Shown piece after piece: positions 23,923 through 38,200 of a stretch of 64,000 nucleotides of DNA. The stretch is from Amaranthus tricolor (Eukaryota; Streptophyta; Magnoliopsida; Caryophyllales; Amaranthaceae), in NCBI RefSeq assembly GCF_026212465.1, contig NC_080052.1, positions 20,061,038-20,125,037 on the forward strand. The letters are read 5' to 3'. Both the position numbers and the translations under genes were made by a program. Within the stretch, counting starts at the first letter, position 1. Every line of letters starts with the position of its first letter. The notes under the pieces were generated by a model. It was given only the letters and a program-made list of their open reading frames with translations, was not told where the DNA came from and did no database searches.

Positions 23923-25330
23923 GAAAATTTGAATCAAATAAGCAAAATAATATAAAAAATTCTTAAACTAGACATGAATAAACTTATTTTCCAAAATAAG
24001 CACGAAAATCCCTGGGCTGAGATTTGGAGTTGTTCGTTGTTACTCTAACAACGAACAAAAGAGACAAAGTCAAAATATTAAATATCACTTGTTCGTTGTT
24101 TATATCATCATTATCCTATCCAGTGTATTCCGCTCATAGAAAAATTATGGACAGGGTCTAGAGAGTAAAGAACGACAGCAACTCATATCATAAAGGAGAG
24201 CGCGACCAAAGTAGTTCCCTGAAAAAGATAAATTAAATGCCTATAAATAAAAAAATAAGTAGAACCAACTACGAAATAAAATATAAAAAAATAATAAAAG
24301 GAAACGAGGAAGCAATAACAGCGAACAAACAAGTGATATCCTTCAAATTTTTGACCGCTTTGTCTTCTTTCATTTCCTACATACCATTTTCTCTCTCTTC
24401 TTTGGAAATGAAAGACTCAAAAGAAGCCTCCCAAGTTTCAATCAATTCATGAAAACTTCTGTATTCTTGTTTAGTGGTAAGCAATTTATTTTCTTCAATT
24501 CATTTTCTTCTTTCTTGGGAGATGGAAAATTCATTTATCTTTTCTTCATATAAAACCAAAAATCTAATTTTATTTACAACATTCAATCTTTGTTCCCAAA
24601 TTTTATCTTTTAACCCTGACTCAAAAGTCAACTCAAATTTCATCATCAATGTGGTGGGTATAATCAAATCGAGCTTCTCATTCATGGTGGGAACGATTTT
24701 TTGTGTTTTTGTTGCCTAGAAATACAACTTCCCCAACATTAGGAAGCTTGTTGATTCGGATATGGCCATATTCAAGCACCTTGAATAAACTTTTCCAAGC
24801 CAAAGGCCTGGTGATGAATCGGAGATTAGTTTGTATCTTCATATTGTTACCAGAAAATAATTGTAGAATTTTAGGGCTTTCATTCTTTTTGTTATGGGAA
24901 AGTAATTGTAAATTTGTCTAAATTGTAAATTTGTTTGCAATGAACTTTTATTTGAATTGGCTGTCAATAACTGTCATCGTGCTTCTCTCTTGCTCCCCAT
25001 TGATGTGGAATGTGAAAATGAAAGAAAGACAAAATGGCAAAAAATTTTGTTCTGCTATTTATAACAGCCAATACAAGTGATATTTAATATTTTGATTCTT
25101 TGTTCGTGGTTAATAATAACGGATAAAAGTTTGTTCCTGTTTAACCAGGTAAAATCCAATAGAGAACAAAGAGTTTGACCTTTTTTTATCAATTTTTTTT
25201 GTTCGTTAATACTAACAGCAAACAATTTTAAATCTCAGCTTAGGAATTTTCGTGCTTATTTTGAGAAATAAATTTATTCCATAACTAATTTAAGAATTTA
25301 TATTATTTTGCTTAATTGATTCAAATTTTC
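23923..25330. mobile_element. 1.4-kb foldback element of unassigned class with two short overlapping ORFs
   Basis: The left end gaaaatttgaatcaaataag pairs with the right end, which in reverse complement reads gaaaatttgaatcaattaag. The arms stay alignable for over 130 bp (aaaataagcacgaaaat, then gctgagattt, then gttcgttgtt-type words) and continue to tcaaaatattaaatatcact. I could not find a target duplication. On the minus strand the interior has an ORF at 24842-24678 (starting MKIQTNLRFITRPLAW) whose stop overlaps the start of a second ORF at 24685-24500 (starting MNEKLDLIIPTTLMMK). Neither matches a transposase motif I recognise. Confidence 0.65.
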
Positions 25331-26200
25331 ACACAAATTACTTGACCAATTTTATAAATTTACGTCAATTGTCAAAGTACCTAATTGAGGTAAAGAATGA
25401 TTAAAATTTCAATCTAACAAAATTCACTCGACCACATTTTATAAATTTATGTAAAATTGTCATTTTTTTTTGTTAAGACATGTTAAAGAAAAATTAATTT
25501 TCATGTGATCTTACATTTGCGAATAAGAGAGAGGATGATCAATATATAACTTAGTGAGTTTTAGCTTTATGTTCTAATATATACGTCGTTTAGTTAAATT
25601 AAGTACGCATAAATTTTGTTATTTTAAGTATAATATGCATGGTTATAAACAAAATTGAGTTTTAACTCAGTTGGATTAAATACCACTTTTTGTAATATTT
25701 TAAATTCAATTATTACTTGGCCTTACATTTCCATCTGCGTACTACGTAATCACAAAACATACTTTGAATATATTACATAAAATAATTTGAATATATTTGA
25801 GTATATTACACTTGTGTGCTTTAAAAACACCCCATATACCTTGCTGGATCACTGTTCCACGGTACATAAAATAATTTCCATTGCTATGCTGTTGATAAAC
25901 TTCAGCAGATTTGGACTTACTGTGATCGTCTTCAAGTAGGTCGGAAAAGAGCACAACTAGGCACCATAATCCAGCTTCCAGCTCCAATTAGCAAGGAGTT
26001 TGTTCCCGGTCGGAGAATATTAAACAAGAGACACATTCCGTAGATATACAATCATATAACTGTGCAGCGGAGGAATGTACAAATATACAATCATATAACC
26101 CGTTTTGGAGAAGAAAATAATGATCGTGCATTTTTTCCATCTGATAACGACTTTACGAGTTGTAACCAAGCTTTTCACGCATAATCAGTATTCAGTAATA
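25331..26200. other. 3' flank of the glucose transporter, nothing else recognised
   Basis: Includes the presumed 3' untranslated region of the minus-strand transporter (just below 26201). The minus frame at 25742-25987 has no recognisable motif. Confidence 0.4.
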
Positions 26201-29200
26201 TCAGTTGCCGCGTCCAGGGAGCTCAGACCGTAATGACAATTCAATCTCCTCAAGTGACCGTCCCTTAGTTTCGATTATGAAGGAATAGCAAAATATTGCT
26301 GATAGCAACGACACTCCACCAAAACCCATATAGATTGGACCAACACCGAAGTTTCTTACTAACTCGAGGAAAAACAGACCCACAAGGAAGTTGCAGACCT
26401 GAGAAGCATCACATAAGCAAGTTCAATAATTTCTAGACAATCACCGTGATCTGTAAATAACCGTAAAAAGACAAAAAAAATAATATTAAAATAAACAAAC
26501 CAAAAAAGATAAATTAAAACACAAAACTCTCACCCTATCAAATCCTACCATCTAAGGGTGATTTGTCAAGTTCACAAATCACCGTTATTTACTAAGACTT
26601 CCTAAAACAAGTACAGTTAATACACAGACAGAAGTTATCAAATTACGCTTGAATTCATATTTCCACCAATTAATCCAAAACGGGCTTTCGATACAACAGT
26701 ATTTTTTCCGTTATGAGGGGATGTAAGTTGTGACCATGTCCGGATTGATGAATAGGCGACGATAACAAGATCTTTGCAAAAACAAACAGAAAACGGAAAT
26801 CAATAATTTATCAGTATTTGATTCTTTGATGCTAAACAAAGGCATCTTGTTCTGATTTTAAAAGCGAATTCAATCGCGATTAAAAATATTACGTTTTAAG
26901 TCTCTAATATCGGTCTTAGAATTATTCAGAGAAATCAATCTTGATTAAGAAGATTGGGGTCACATAAAATGCACTACTTTTTATTGCTCTAACAATTTTT
27001 TTTTACTTAAATTGTCCGACATACCCAATGCACAGAGAAACTGAAACTCATAATTTTTCCTCGCATCCTACTGCTGCTGAGTTCTGGAATAATAATGCCA
27101 GTTACTGGGCCAGCTCCAACTGCAAACGAGTATATGTACCTAAAACATGGAGAAGAGTGAATTCAGTGGATTTCTTTCTGAAACATACGTATATCAAATT
27201 GAAGGAGAAATATACGATAAATACAATCAAATCAGGTTATGCACAAAATGGTATTGATTTCCACATTAATTCAATATAGCACCTGACAAAATTCATTAGT
27301 CCAAAATATGAGGCAATGAATATTAGCTAAAGCTCATGACAGGGATCAGCAAGGTCATGCATGGTCCTTTCATGATTAAAATGATACCTTAGAACATTTG
27401 CATGAAAATTTGAGAACTTGCGGACAATGCTCGTCACAGACAGGTCATCTATGGTCCGGTCATGATCAAGATAACAGGATAGGTCATTGATGTTCTACAC
27501 TTGTACTGGAGAACAGGATAATATTGGTTGAACGCTTGCAAGAGGGAAAATTGTGTTATTCAAAATCCACAAGACTGGCTAGCACATTGACATAATATAT
27601 TGGTGATACGCTTTCCCTCCCATCCTTATTGATAGTGGTTCGACTTTTACCACTTACAGGAAGGATAATTACCTAACTGTAGCAATTCTCTAGCCTTACC
27701 CCCAAATCAAAAAAATAACCAATAGGGTTTAATTGAAAAATCTTGCATTATTAGTAGGCTAGCGGGACAAGGTGAGCAACAAAAATAACCGTTTAAGAGA
27801 AATATACTTGAAAATAAATCCAGCACCTCAAACTCAAGAGTCCCTATGCAAATTACATACCTCAGCCTATCTTCAATATATTTAGCAATGTTCTTTTTGC
27901 ATCCTCTTGTTTAATGTAAGAGGATGCATATCATGTTAGGAGCAGGCAGATAATCTCTCATAATATGAGAAAATACCAGCCAAAGTGCATAGATAAAGCT
28001 ATACAAGATTACAAGTAGACATTCATATGTATCCCACGATACTTACTAATCTTGTTGGCATTAGGTAGGCCAGTCAAAATGGTCAGATCAACTTTAGGTC
28101 AAGTCATTTTCAGGTTGGTTCGTTTATTACTTTGATCAATTTGGGTCGACTCAACAGCTCAAGGGTTTAAAAAAATTCTAATCACTTTTTTGTTTTATAA
28201 AAAATTCTCATAAAAATGACCAATATACTACTTTAACAAAAAAATATAAACTCAAAATACGAAAATTGACGAGAAATATAGTGGGTACCCAAGTACCAAA
28301 CAAAAAAGGATGTAATGGAACTGAAAATTGGAAAAATGGGAAAAATGTGTCAAAATGAACGAATTCGGGTTACAGTTGTGCTTGACCCAATTTTTTGAGG
28401 TTTTTTAGGTCGGTCATTTTCAAGTTACTATTCAGAATTTTTGGCTAATAACCACTTATTTTTGCTCTTGTTCCGGACCAATAACAGATGGAATCAAAAT
28501 AGAGGTCCCAGGTCATACGGGGAAATCAATTTGTAACTTATAAGTGAATGCTAATGTATCTCCACCTTCAAGTAGGTTCTTTTTCCACTGATATTTTCAA
28601 TATTCTTCCTCGGGTCATAATTAAATGCAACATGGGGAGTAGCACAAAAGCCAAAGAGGGTAAATTTTCGATAAACATTACCAAACTTATCCTTGTAACG
28701 TGGTATCATGTCTTTATTATTCTATATATTCAAGGTGTCATTAATAAGGTTAATGTGATCATTTACTAATATAAACTTAACCATTTTCACAAGGTGTTGC
28801 AAATAAACGAGAACATCTATTAACGGTAATTAAGACTGGAGTAGGTACATATTTAGTAGTCGGTACAGTGGATCGACTCAACGGCAACCATCCTAACCCG
28901 CTCAGCCAACGTCTAACCCAATGTGCAATTTATGTCGGGTTACACAGGCTCAAAACCAATCCAGTTATAGGTTTCTAGCTCAGCCCAGGTGCTGGCCTGT
29001 TCTGGACTCTATTCAAGGCACCAAACCATGCCATATCCACTGTGACTCAACTGACTTGGCCAACCGCCGCCGCTACTTTGAGATAAGATGATGAAATAAA
29101 TAAAGAAATACACTTGCTCGGGGTGATGTTGCCAGCAATATTCAGATGAGATATAACAGTATAATACATATACACTCGAATTACCATCGATTAAATTTAT

Positions 29201-32200
29201 TACCTTGTACCAAACAGGTAATTAGAGGTTATCCAAAGTCAAGCTAATAGTTAAAGAATAAAGAATAACAGCTTAACAAAAGCCATCTTAAATATAAGAG
29301 TTTTAGTACTAAGCTACCGTAAAATTAGCTTGGGTTGTCAACAACTACCTTAAAAGAAAAAAAAAAAAGAAGCCAAAAACTACCTAAAAAGAGCCCTTAT
29401 GTATTCAATGAGCTCCTAAAAGAAAAAGTAGTCAAAATGTGCCTTGAAAAAAAAAAAAAAAAAAAAAAAAGTTGTCTAACTATCTTGAAAAAAAAAGGTT
29501 TTCAAAAATTATCTGAATAAGTTCATTTTAACCTTTTTGAAGTTTATACACTACTTATGTTGTCCTTAACCTCCTTAAAAGAAAAAGAAAGGCGGAATTG
29601 GTTTTTTTTAACTCATTTTTGCTGTTATGGTAGTTTTTGCCAACTATTTTTTCTTTTAAGATAGTTGTTACTTTTTAGGGTGGTTGTCAACAACCCAAAT
29701 GGTCTTTTGCTCTTCTAAGGTAGTTTTTGACCGCCTTTTTCAAGGTAGTAGTACTCAGCTACTTGTAAAGTATTGTTTGACAAAAAAACTCTAAACATAA
29801 TAAGGTTTCAAATTCGAGGGAACCAGAAGCATACCCCAATGTACCCAGTATAGACAAGTTGTGACTGACATCCTCATCTGGGAAGCTGATAGCAGACACA
29901 ATAAGAAACATTGAAACAGCCTGTGAAGCATTCAAGACTCAAATGCATTATTTTTGAAACCCATGGATGACAAGACGATATCAAAACCTTCAAGGATATA
30001 AGAATTGGAGACAGGATGATTTTCAGTATTCTCCCTATTCAAGCATCCTTTTATCCTTGGGAAAGCTTATCAACTTCTTATTAAAATCATTTGTTTCGGT
30101 AGTCCTTAGTCCTTACCATTCCAATATAACTTCCAATGAGAAGTTTTCTCCTTCCTTGCTTATCAATCAAGTACAATGCAGAAAGAGCACCTGCAGTTCA
30201 CATAAATAATGCCATTCAGCGACAAGAAAAAAAGGAAAAAGTTGATTGGAAGCAAATCATAGGAGATTATTTAGTTGTGTACTTTTGTTAAAACAAAGGA
30301 CAACGAATTTCTTTTTCAGCTAAAAAGAGATTAGATTAGCGTCGAGGATCAGTTTGCGTATGAATGGTAATTTATTTTAAGAAAATAAAACAATTTTGCA
30401 TCATTACAGAATGCGTCCACTCAGCTGCAAATACATTGAAGCAAAAGAGCAGATAATATACGCTTCTGAACCTGCAAAGTTGGTGAGCCCAACATATAGG
30501 CTTGCTAAAGCAGCACTTGAAAGCCCAAAATCTTGGAAGGTCAAAGATGAAAAGTAAAGAACCCCATTAATCCCTGCAAATTGTTGCAGTAGGAAAAGTG
30601 CCCCTCCTATAAGTGCAACTGCAGCAATTAACAATGGTGCATCAGTAAACTCCTTTCTTTAACTTTGAAAAACATGAATGTAGTACAGCTACAGCAAAAT
30701 CATTTCATAGTTGCGGAGATATTTGTTTCACATTAGCAAAACCACATGCTAGAACCCAAGAAATAGCCCCGACGAAACTTTCTAACAAGGGTTACCAAAG
30801 TACATCTTATAATACACCAAAAATACAAGAACGGTAATGCTAACAATTATACCAACTTTTAAATAAACACTAATACGACCTTTATAGTTAGACTCCTCAA
30901 AAAGTTCCGACCAAGTCGTGTTGATATTTCCCTCATCTTTATTGAATACTGACAGGAACTCTTCTATAGCACTATCAACTTCTGTGGGGCCCCAAAGGCT
31001 ACGAATGATGGATTTAGCATCATCAAGTCTCCCCATCTGCATTCAACAGTCACAGGATCATATATAATCTAAAACATGTAGTGTCTCTGATTAAGGCTTT
31101 GGCATTGTTGTTGTGTCTCTGATCATATATAACCTTTCTACTGAGTAAAATTCTCTTTTTACCAACAATCAAGCAACAAGAGAAGTATTTTCAAATGAAC
31201 GACATACTTTACATAACCAACGAGGGCTCTCTGCTGCAAACTGCATTCCAATTGTAAGAATAAACCCAGGGACACTCGCAACATATAGCATTGTCCTCCA
31301 CCTAAAAAGACATTTGCAGGGTTAATGAAATAAGAGCTTTAGCAATCAGAGGGCTTATAGACTAAGTTTTTGATTCCATATCGAAGTTCACAGAGGCAAA
31401 GGTATTTTCCTTCATACCCGGATACACAAATATAAAAAAAGATATAAGGTAAAGCTTGAAAAAGTTGATCAAGTCATTGGTAATCTATCTACAGTTCATC
31501 ATATCAAGAAAGGGTAATGATACAAACATCGAAATTCCAGAAAGGTGTGAGATTTATTATTATTGGCTCCATCACTAGATATAAACTACAGAGTCAAGAC
31601 ATCTCATTGTAGCTACAAATCACTTGGTAACATCAACATAGGATCATCACTCAAAAAACATGTACAATCGAAAACTACCACAATACTACACTGCCCCAAT
31701 GACACTATAGTGGCTCATACTTAGAAGGTAAGGGAGAGTTGAGATGTATGCAACCTTACTCTTGAGACAGCAAAGAGGCTGCATTTAATTGACGCCTGAT
31801 TCCAAGCACCCATTTGCTGCTTCCCATAAATAAGAAGTGCATATGGTACACCTGAATTGGATAGTCAGCTGTCAGCCTAAGAACTCCAACCGAAGCACGT
31901 GAATTGACAAGAGCAAGTGGTACACTTAGAAGTGAATTGCAAACCTGACCTATTTTGAAACAGGGAATGAGGTAACACACTAAGACTGCAACTGAATGAC
32001 TTATAGTGTAAATGCCCAAAAATTGATCATCAGCTAGCTTGATGTAAGAAATAGTGCTCTAGGTCCGTAGTGGGCATATCCATACACCTTCGACAATCTA
32101 TCCCTTCACAGTCAGAATGTCTACTCCATCAACTTAGCAAAATATGCAAATCTAACACTGCAACTGAATGATTTATAGTAAAAATGCCTCAAAATTGATC

Positions 32201-35200
32201 ATCAGCTAGCTTGATATAAGAAACAGTGCTATAGGTCCGTAGTGGCATATTCATACACCTTCGACAGTCTATCCCCTCACAGTCATGTTGGCTAAAGTAA
32301 TTGATTATGTTTGTCATTGTGATGGCGTTAACGGTTGTGATATCACGAACGCGAAACCTTACGCTAATTACGACACGTTTTGCGAACATCACTATGTGAA
32401 TTTTTGACTAAGAAAATCATTTTATCATAGTAATTCAAGTTTTCTTGAACTTATATTTAAATTAAAAGGCCTTTTAAAACTTATTACACTTTTTAAAAAG
32501 ATAGTTTTGGATAATGTGTTGGAATAACACCATATAATGGTTGTTGCTCTGTGATTTTAAAACACAGGTACGTAACAGGGTTTTGCGGTTCGATTAGTTA
32601 AAAATTCGTTTTAAAGTGCCTGATATATTACGCAACAATGTTTTTTTTTTCCATGGTTTCGTGTCACTGGCCTCATAGAAAATTGAAATAACATTATTTT
32701 ATTCTATGGTATAAGCCCGAATACATACCTTCGAAGTTTAGAACCACCTTCCATCACTTCTCTAACATAAAAACACATGAAAAATTCTATACGGTTACCC
32801 TCAACTCTCGACTTTTCTACAATTTTAAATCCATGAGACCTTTTATGCCAAAAAACTTTGGGTTGTTGAAAATGGTGAAACTATGAAAAATAACCTCTTT
32901 ACTTTGATAGATATTGGGGATTGAAGCATCACTTCAAGTCATCTTTTACGCTAAGCAATGTTAAGTTCTGTCAACTGGGGATTAACAATGCTCAAATTAA
33001 ATAGTTTTAACAATCAACTAATATATATGGTCAAATAAGGTCACTTCATCTATTACTATAGCTTAAGTTTACTATGTGAATTAAAAAAAATTGTTTACCA
33101 TGTCGAAAATTCAAAAGTTGAGGGTTACCATGTATCCTGAATTGCATTTCACTGTTTTCATCGGTGTCACATATGACAAGACCAAGAGCCAAGAAGCTTT
33201 ATGGTGTGAATTGTTCACCAATGATGTCATATTAGTGGATGAAACTAGGGATAGGGTCAATGCTAACTACAGATGTAGAGGCTGATATTAGAATCAAAAG
33301 GGTTTAAACTCAGTCCACGTAAGCTAGAGCACATGAAATGTTGTTTTGGCACGAAGGATCATAGTAGAGGTATTATAGAGTTAGTTTTAAAAGAGTTTCC
33401 ACAAATACATTGGCTCAATTTCCCAAAAGAAAGAAGATATTGATCAAGATGTTAAGCATATGACTTCATTGTGTGGTTGGCTCAAATGGAGAGTTATAGT
33501 CAAAATATTATGCGAAGAAGGTGTGTGCTATGCATGGTTTTCTCACGTATAGTGGGGAGAAGCAAAGGGGGGATTGACATTATGCAACAACTTCTAGAAA
33601 AGAATGACTGATAATATCTTATTTGTAATTTAATGCTTCAGTTCTTATTCCAATAGTTAATAGGAACAAATCTTTATGGTTATGCTAAGTAGTATATATA
33701 AGTAGAGGATGGGGAAAGGAATAGGTGTACTAAGCTTTGAAGATAATTCTATGAGTTCTAGGCATACGCTCGATATACTATCTAACTATCTAACGTAATA
33801 CAACATTTGTACTACTTTACATCAATATTCTTATTGTATAATTCATATGAAAAACCTACCCCAACCCCCTTAAACACTATGACATAACCCTATGACCACC
33901 ACAAAAAATACTCATTCGTTAGCGTTTGCCATTAAGGTTAAAGAAAAATTCTTTTAAACTATATCGGCATTACTATATCGGTCTGAATGTAAAACATTAT
34001 GAAGAAATCATCGTAGAAAAATGAAGGTCATATGCGTATGTTGAGATGGATGAGTGGACATATATTAAAGGATAGGTTTCAAGATGAAGACATGAAAAGG
34101 ATCTTAAGTCACAAATATTCATATCCTACGTAGCCTACATGTTATCCATAGGTTCTCAAAATTGAATAGTAGAGTGTTAAAACCACATAGCCTACATGTT
34201 ATCCATCTCTTACTCTCACAGTCTCACATGCCCATCTTAAATAACACATTAAATTAGTCAAAGAAATATCTCCAAAACATACCCTCTCATGGTCATCTAA
34301 GAATTTACTCTTTTTCAAATCCAAATCTTCAAATCAAGCCTTTAGAACCATCCTTTATTTGAAACTGAAAGGGACACATATCTCCTTCCATAAAAAGTGA
34401 AAACTCTTTTTATCTTCTTATTTGCGCTCCATTCTCCATCTTGACCTACAAGCCTTGAAAATAACCAAATTGACTACTCTAACTTATTTTTTGCAATATT
34501 CAATCTCCTCATAAAGTTAAACCTATTTACTACCCTTTGAACACCAATCCAATCCACAATTGATCATTAAAAAGAAAATAGTATCATCTATATATTCTCA
34601 AAATGGAAAAGTGAAACTCAACAAACAAAGCATCTTAACCAAAAATTATATGCTCTTCAAAATTATAACTTAAAAGAACTTTTGATTTAGTTCTTTAGAT
34701 ATACAACTCTTTTAAACATCATGTGCATACATGCAGACATTCATATAAACATATATACAAATGTCTTTGTAAATATATTCGTATGAGCATCATATGTGTA
34801 TACTTGTCCCCAAAAAATAGATTGTTTTTTCTCACTTTTCACAATGGACCATGGATTATACTAAGACAAAGGTGTTTAATTCTAACAAAAGTAAACAATT
34901 ATAACAAAAAAAGAGTACAAAAAAGGAATAAAGAAGACACAATGATATTAAAACCAAAGGAAACTATACAACAACATTCCATCACCCCAACACCTTGAAA
35001 TGGCTCCCACGTAAGTGTGACAAATGATTAACAACCTTCATTTTGTAGCTTTTTTGCAGTTTATAAAAAATAAACGAACATTATCCTCACTCAATCAATG
35101 AGATCATTCGATAGCTAAATTATATTAAGGTTAATCTAATTAACTCAACTCCCATAATTTCATGAACACTTTCAATGTCTTTGACTCTCCCACCACAGTC

Positions 35201-38200
35201 AGTACTTTTCATCACTATATGTTCTTTTAAAAGCAACATCTTCAGCTCACATTAGTGGAAACTTTAAACCCTTTTCAAAATAACTTTTCTAGGTGAATAG
35301 GTCAAGTCATTTTAAGAAAATGAATCAACAACATCATTCCATAAATCCCGATGCCAAGCAGTTGTTGCATAGGCGAAATTTAGAGATGTTGGATGTATGC
35401 AAGCTTACCCTTGTATAACAAAGAGATTATTTTCGATTGACCAAATATTGCGGAAGTCATTTGCAACTTCACATAAATAAGAACTACAAATGATATAAAA
35501 CTATTTTACTATAATCCATTATAATACAAGCCAAAAATTATAATTTTTTGGCTCCTGACGAAAATGGACAGGATCGTAGGAAAAAGAAAATGAAGAAATC
35601 TTTAGTGTGGTTTTGCAAACTATGCACCCAGTTATCTCCCCTCTATTACAATCTACATACCCTAATAAGAGAGCAAAAAGAAGATGGGTTTCTCAATCAA
35701 GTCAACATTATCTTTCTCACTATTACCATAACATTAAATATCCTACTCCTTGCATTCCAAATTCATTTGCAGCTTCACTATAGCAAGAAGATAATGGGGA
35801 AATGAAGAGACAAGATACAAAGAACATGTGAGGACAAGGGAAGAGAGATTTGAAGATATTACGGGTCTATATATGGAAAAAGGAAAAAGGAAAAAGGATA
35901 CATCAATTTGAAACTTACTTTAGAGGAGTATATCAAAAACAATTTTATCAAAATATTCTAGTAATTTACATGATAACGGAATCAAAATGATAGTGTTACA
36001 TCTCAGAAAGAGAAATAAAAGAACTAAATAGAAAGCAAGAGGAACAATCTCTAATTTACAATTCCACACAATTCCATCATGCATGACATTGCATGAGACT
36101 CGAGCAAGATTCTACATCTGGTAGGATTGTAAAGCAAAAAATCCATAATGGAGTAATATAAAAATGAAATGACAAGCAAAGGTGAGAAAATCAACTTAAA
36201 ACCAAACATTCTTCAGTGAGATTCATACGCTAAAACTGTTACTTTTCGAGAAACCTTACCAATGTGGATCATTTTCTGCTGGAATCGCTATAAATAAAGA
36301 AGCTATAATCCCAAGACAAGTTCCAATTTGACACAAAGATCCCAGAGATCCCCTATATTTCGTCGGAGCAACCTAGAAACCAGAAAACTAATAAGTAGTA
36401 ATTTAATAGGTTGACTAGACTTGGTTGTGTCAAAAAAGTTTGATGTCAGAAATTTCCGCTATTTGAAATTCAACTAATGTTCAAACTCAAATTGTTTTAT
36501 ATTTGAAACTTTTGTGCAAAAAAAAAGTAATTGCATATGATCACTCAAACATATTTCAGAAAACTTATGTCATGAAATAAATAGCTATAAAATCAAGAAA
36601 ATTTAGTAAGTACCTATTACTGCTCGAGCATTGGAACCAACACTAGATAAAATAATTTAGAAACAACAACAAATTACAAAGATTCTAGTTTTAGTGATAC
36701 TACCAACGGATTCAAAAGCTGCTGTAACATTTAAAATCGTTAGAAAACAGAGAGATTACACTGTAAACGTAAGGAATGAAAAATCGAAAACTTACAATAA
36801 AGGAAAAGAGCAAAGTTCACATGAAAAAAGAGGCAGTGATGATTATTTGGCCTTAAAACTGATGGATTAAGGAATTATTTTGTACCTCTGATATGTAAAT
36901 TGGAACAAGAACTGTGTTCACCCCAATACCAAGACCAACGAGGAATCTTCCCCAAAGTACTTGATCAACAGAGTGTGCTTCTGCGCTGTCCAGTAAGAAA
37001 AGAGACAGCTTAGAAGTAAACAATTATCCAAAGAAGCACCAGAAATCTACTTCAAATTTCCTATATCTTCAACATCTGTTCATCAAGAAATTACCTCAAA
37101 ATTGCACCAATAATCAATGGCACTGTGTCAATCTGAAGTGTGCGTCGACAGCCAAATTTGTCAACCAAAAAGCCAGAAGCAAGACTTCCAATGAAGGCAC
37201 CAGCAATAAATATACTCACTACTAGACCTTCTATAATAGAGTTTCCCTCAAAACCAAGTTCTCGTGCCACTGACACAATAGGACCATTCATGACTCTGCA
37301 AAAAGGCATAATATAATCACTCCCCACTCATTATGACAATCAAAATTGTGGCATAAAGAAAGTGAACATATATGTGAAACTCCATTGACAAAAGAAATAT
37401 TTGCTACAACTGAAGGAAAATGTTATTATTAAGAAAAGCATATATTGAAAGCCAATGGTCTGCCAAAAGCAAGGAAATAAGCTTCTCTCTTTACTTCTAC
37501 TTCTTAAATTTCTATAGATACATGTTACTCGTTTTTGCTTGTTGGTAAGCATGTATAAGTAGACATGTCGTTTCGTTTTCGGTCATGATGTATCAAGTCA
37601 AGTAGTTTTTAGGTTATGTGTGTGATTAATCAACATATCAATCAGGTAAGATTTGATGTAAAAATAGTTTTGGAGTCAAATCGAGTATTAAAAAGCTCCA
37701 TGTACTAAGCTTCTTGTCAAAAATCAAATAAGAAGAAAAAAAAGTATATAAGATAGTTATTAAAACATAAAAAAAGGGAGAGGAAGACCGAAGATGAACT
37801 ACAAGGAGTGAAAAGGATATGATTTGTACTTACGGGTTGAAATGGTAGAAAACCGAAATGATTGGACAAGAATTCATGTAGACGATCACCGGAACTGATC
37901 TATTGATTAATATAACTTACAATCTTTTGGAATTAATACTTTGGCATTGTTTTTGTTGTTGAAGATAGTTCAATCATATGTTTAACTACTGTTAGTCATG
38001 AACAAATAGGCATTGTTGAGTTTGTCAAGCACGTGACATGTGAAACACGATGATACTTTAGTATGTAGGGAAAACCACCTTTGGCTCGAATTAGTATTAT
38101 GACTAGTAGAAGAATCAGGAGTAAAAATTCCATGCCCCCCTCAACATTCAGCCCCCAAACATTTACAGCGGCTTCCTACAGCTAGAGAATGGGACCAAAT

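Noticed and set aside
30404..31042. Separate small membrane-protein genes on the minus strand
   Set aside because: They are exons 7 and 8 of the plastidic glucose transporter extended into introns.
31741..35440. Pair of SINE copies
   Set aside because: Only a short stretch is shared between about 31741 and 35390 and no RNA polymerase III A/B boxes were evident, so I do not call SINEs.
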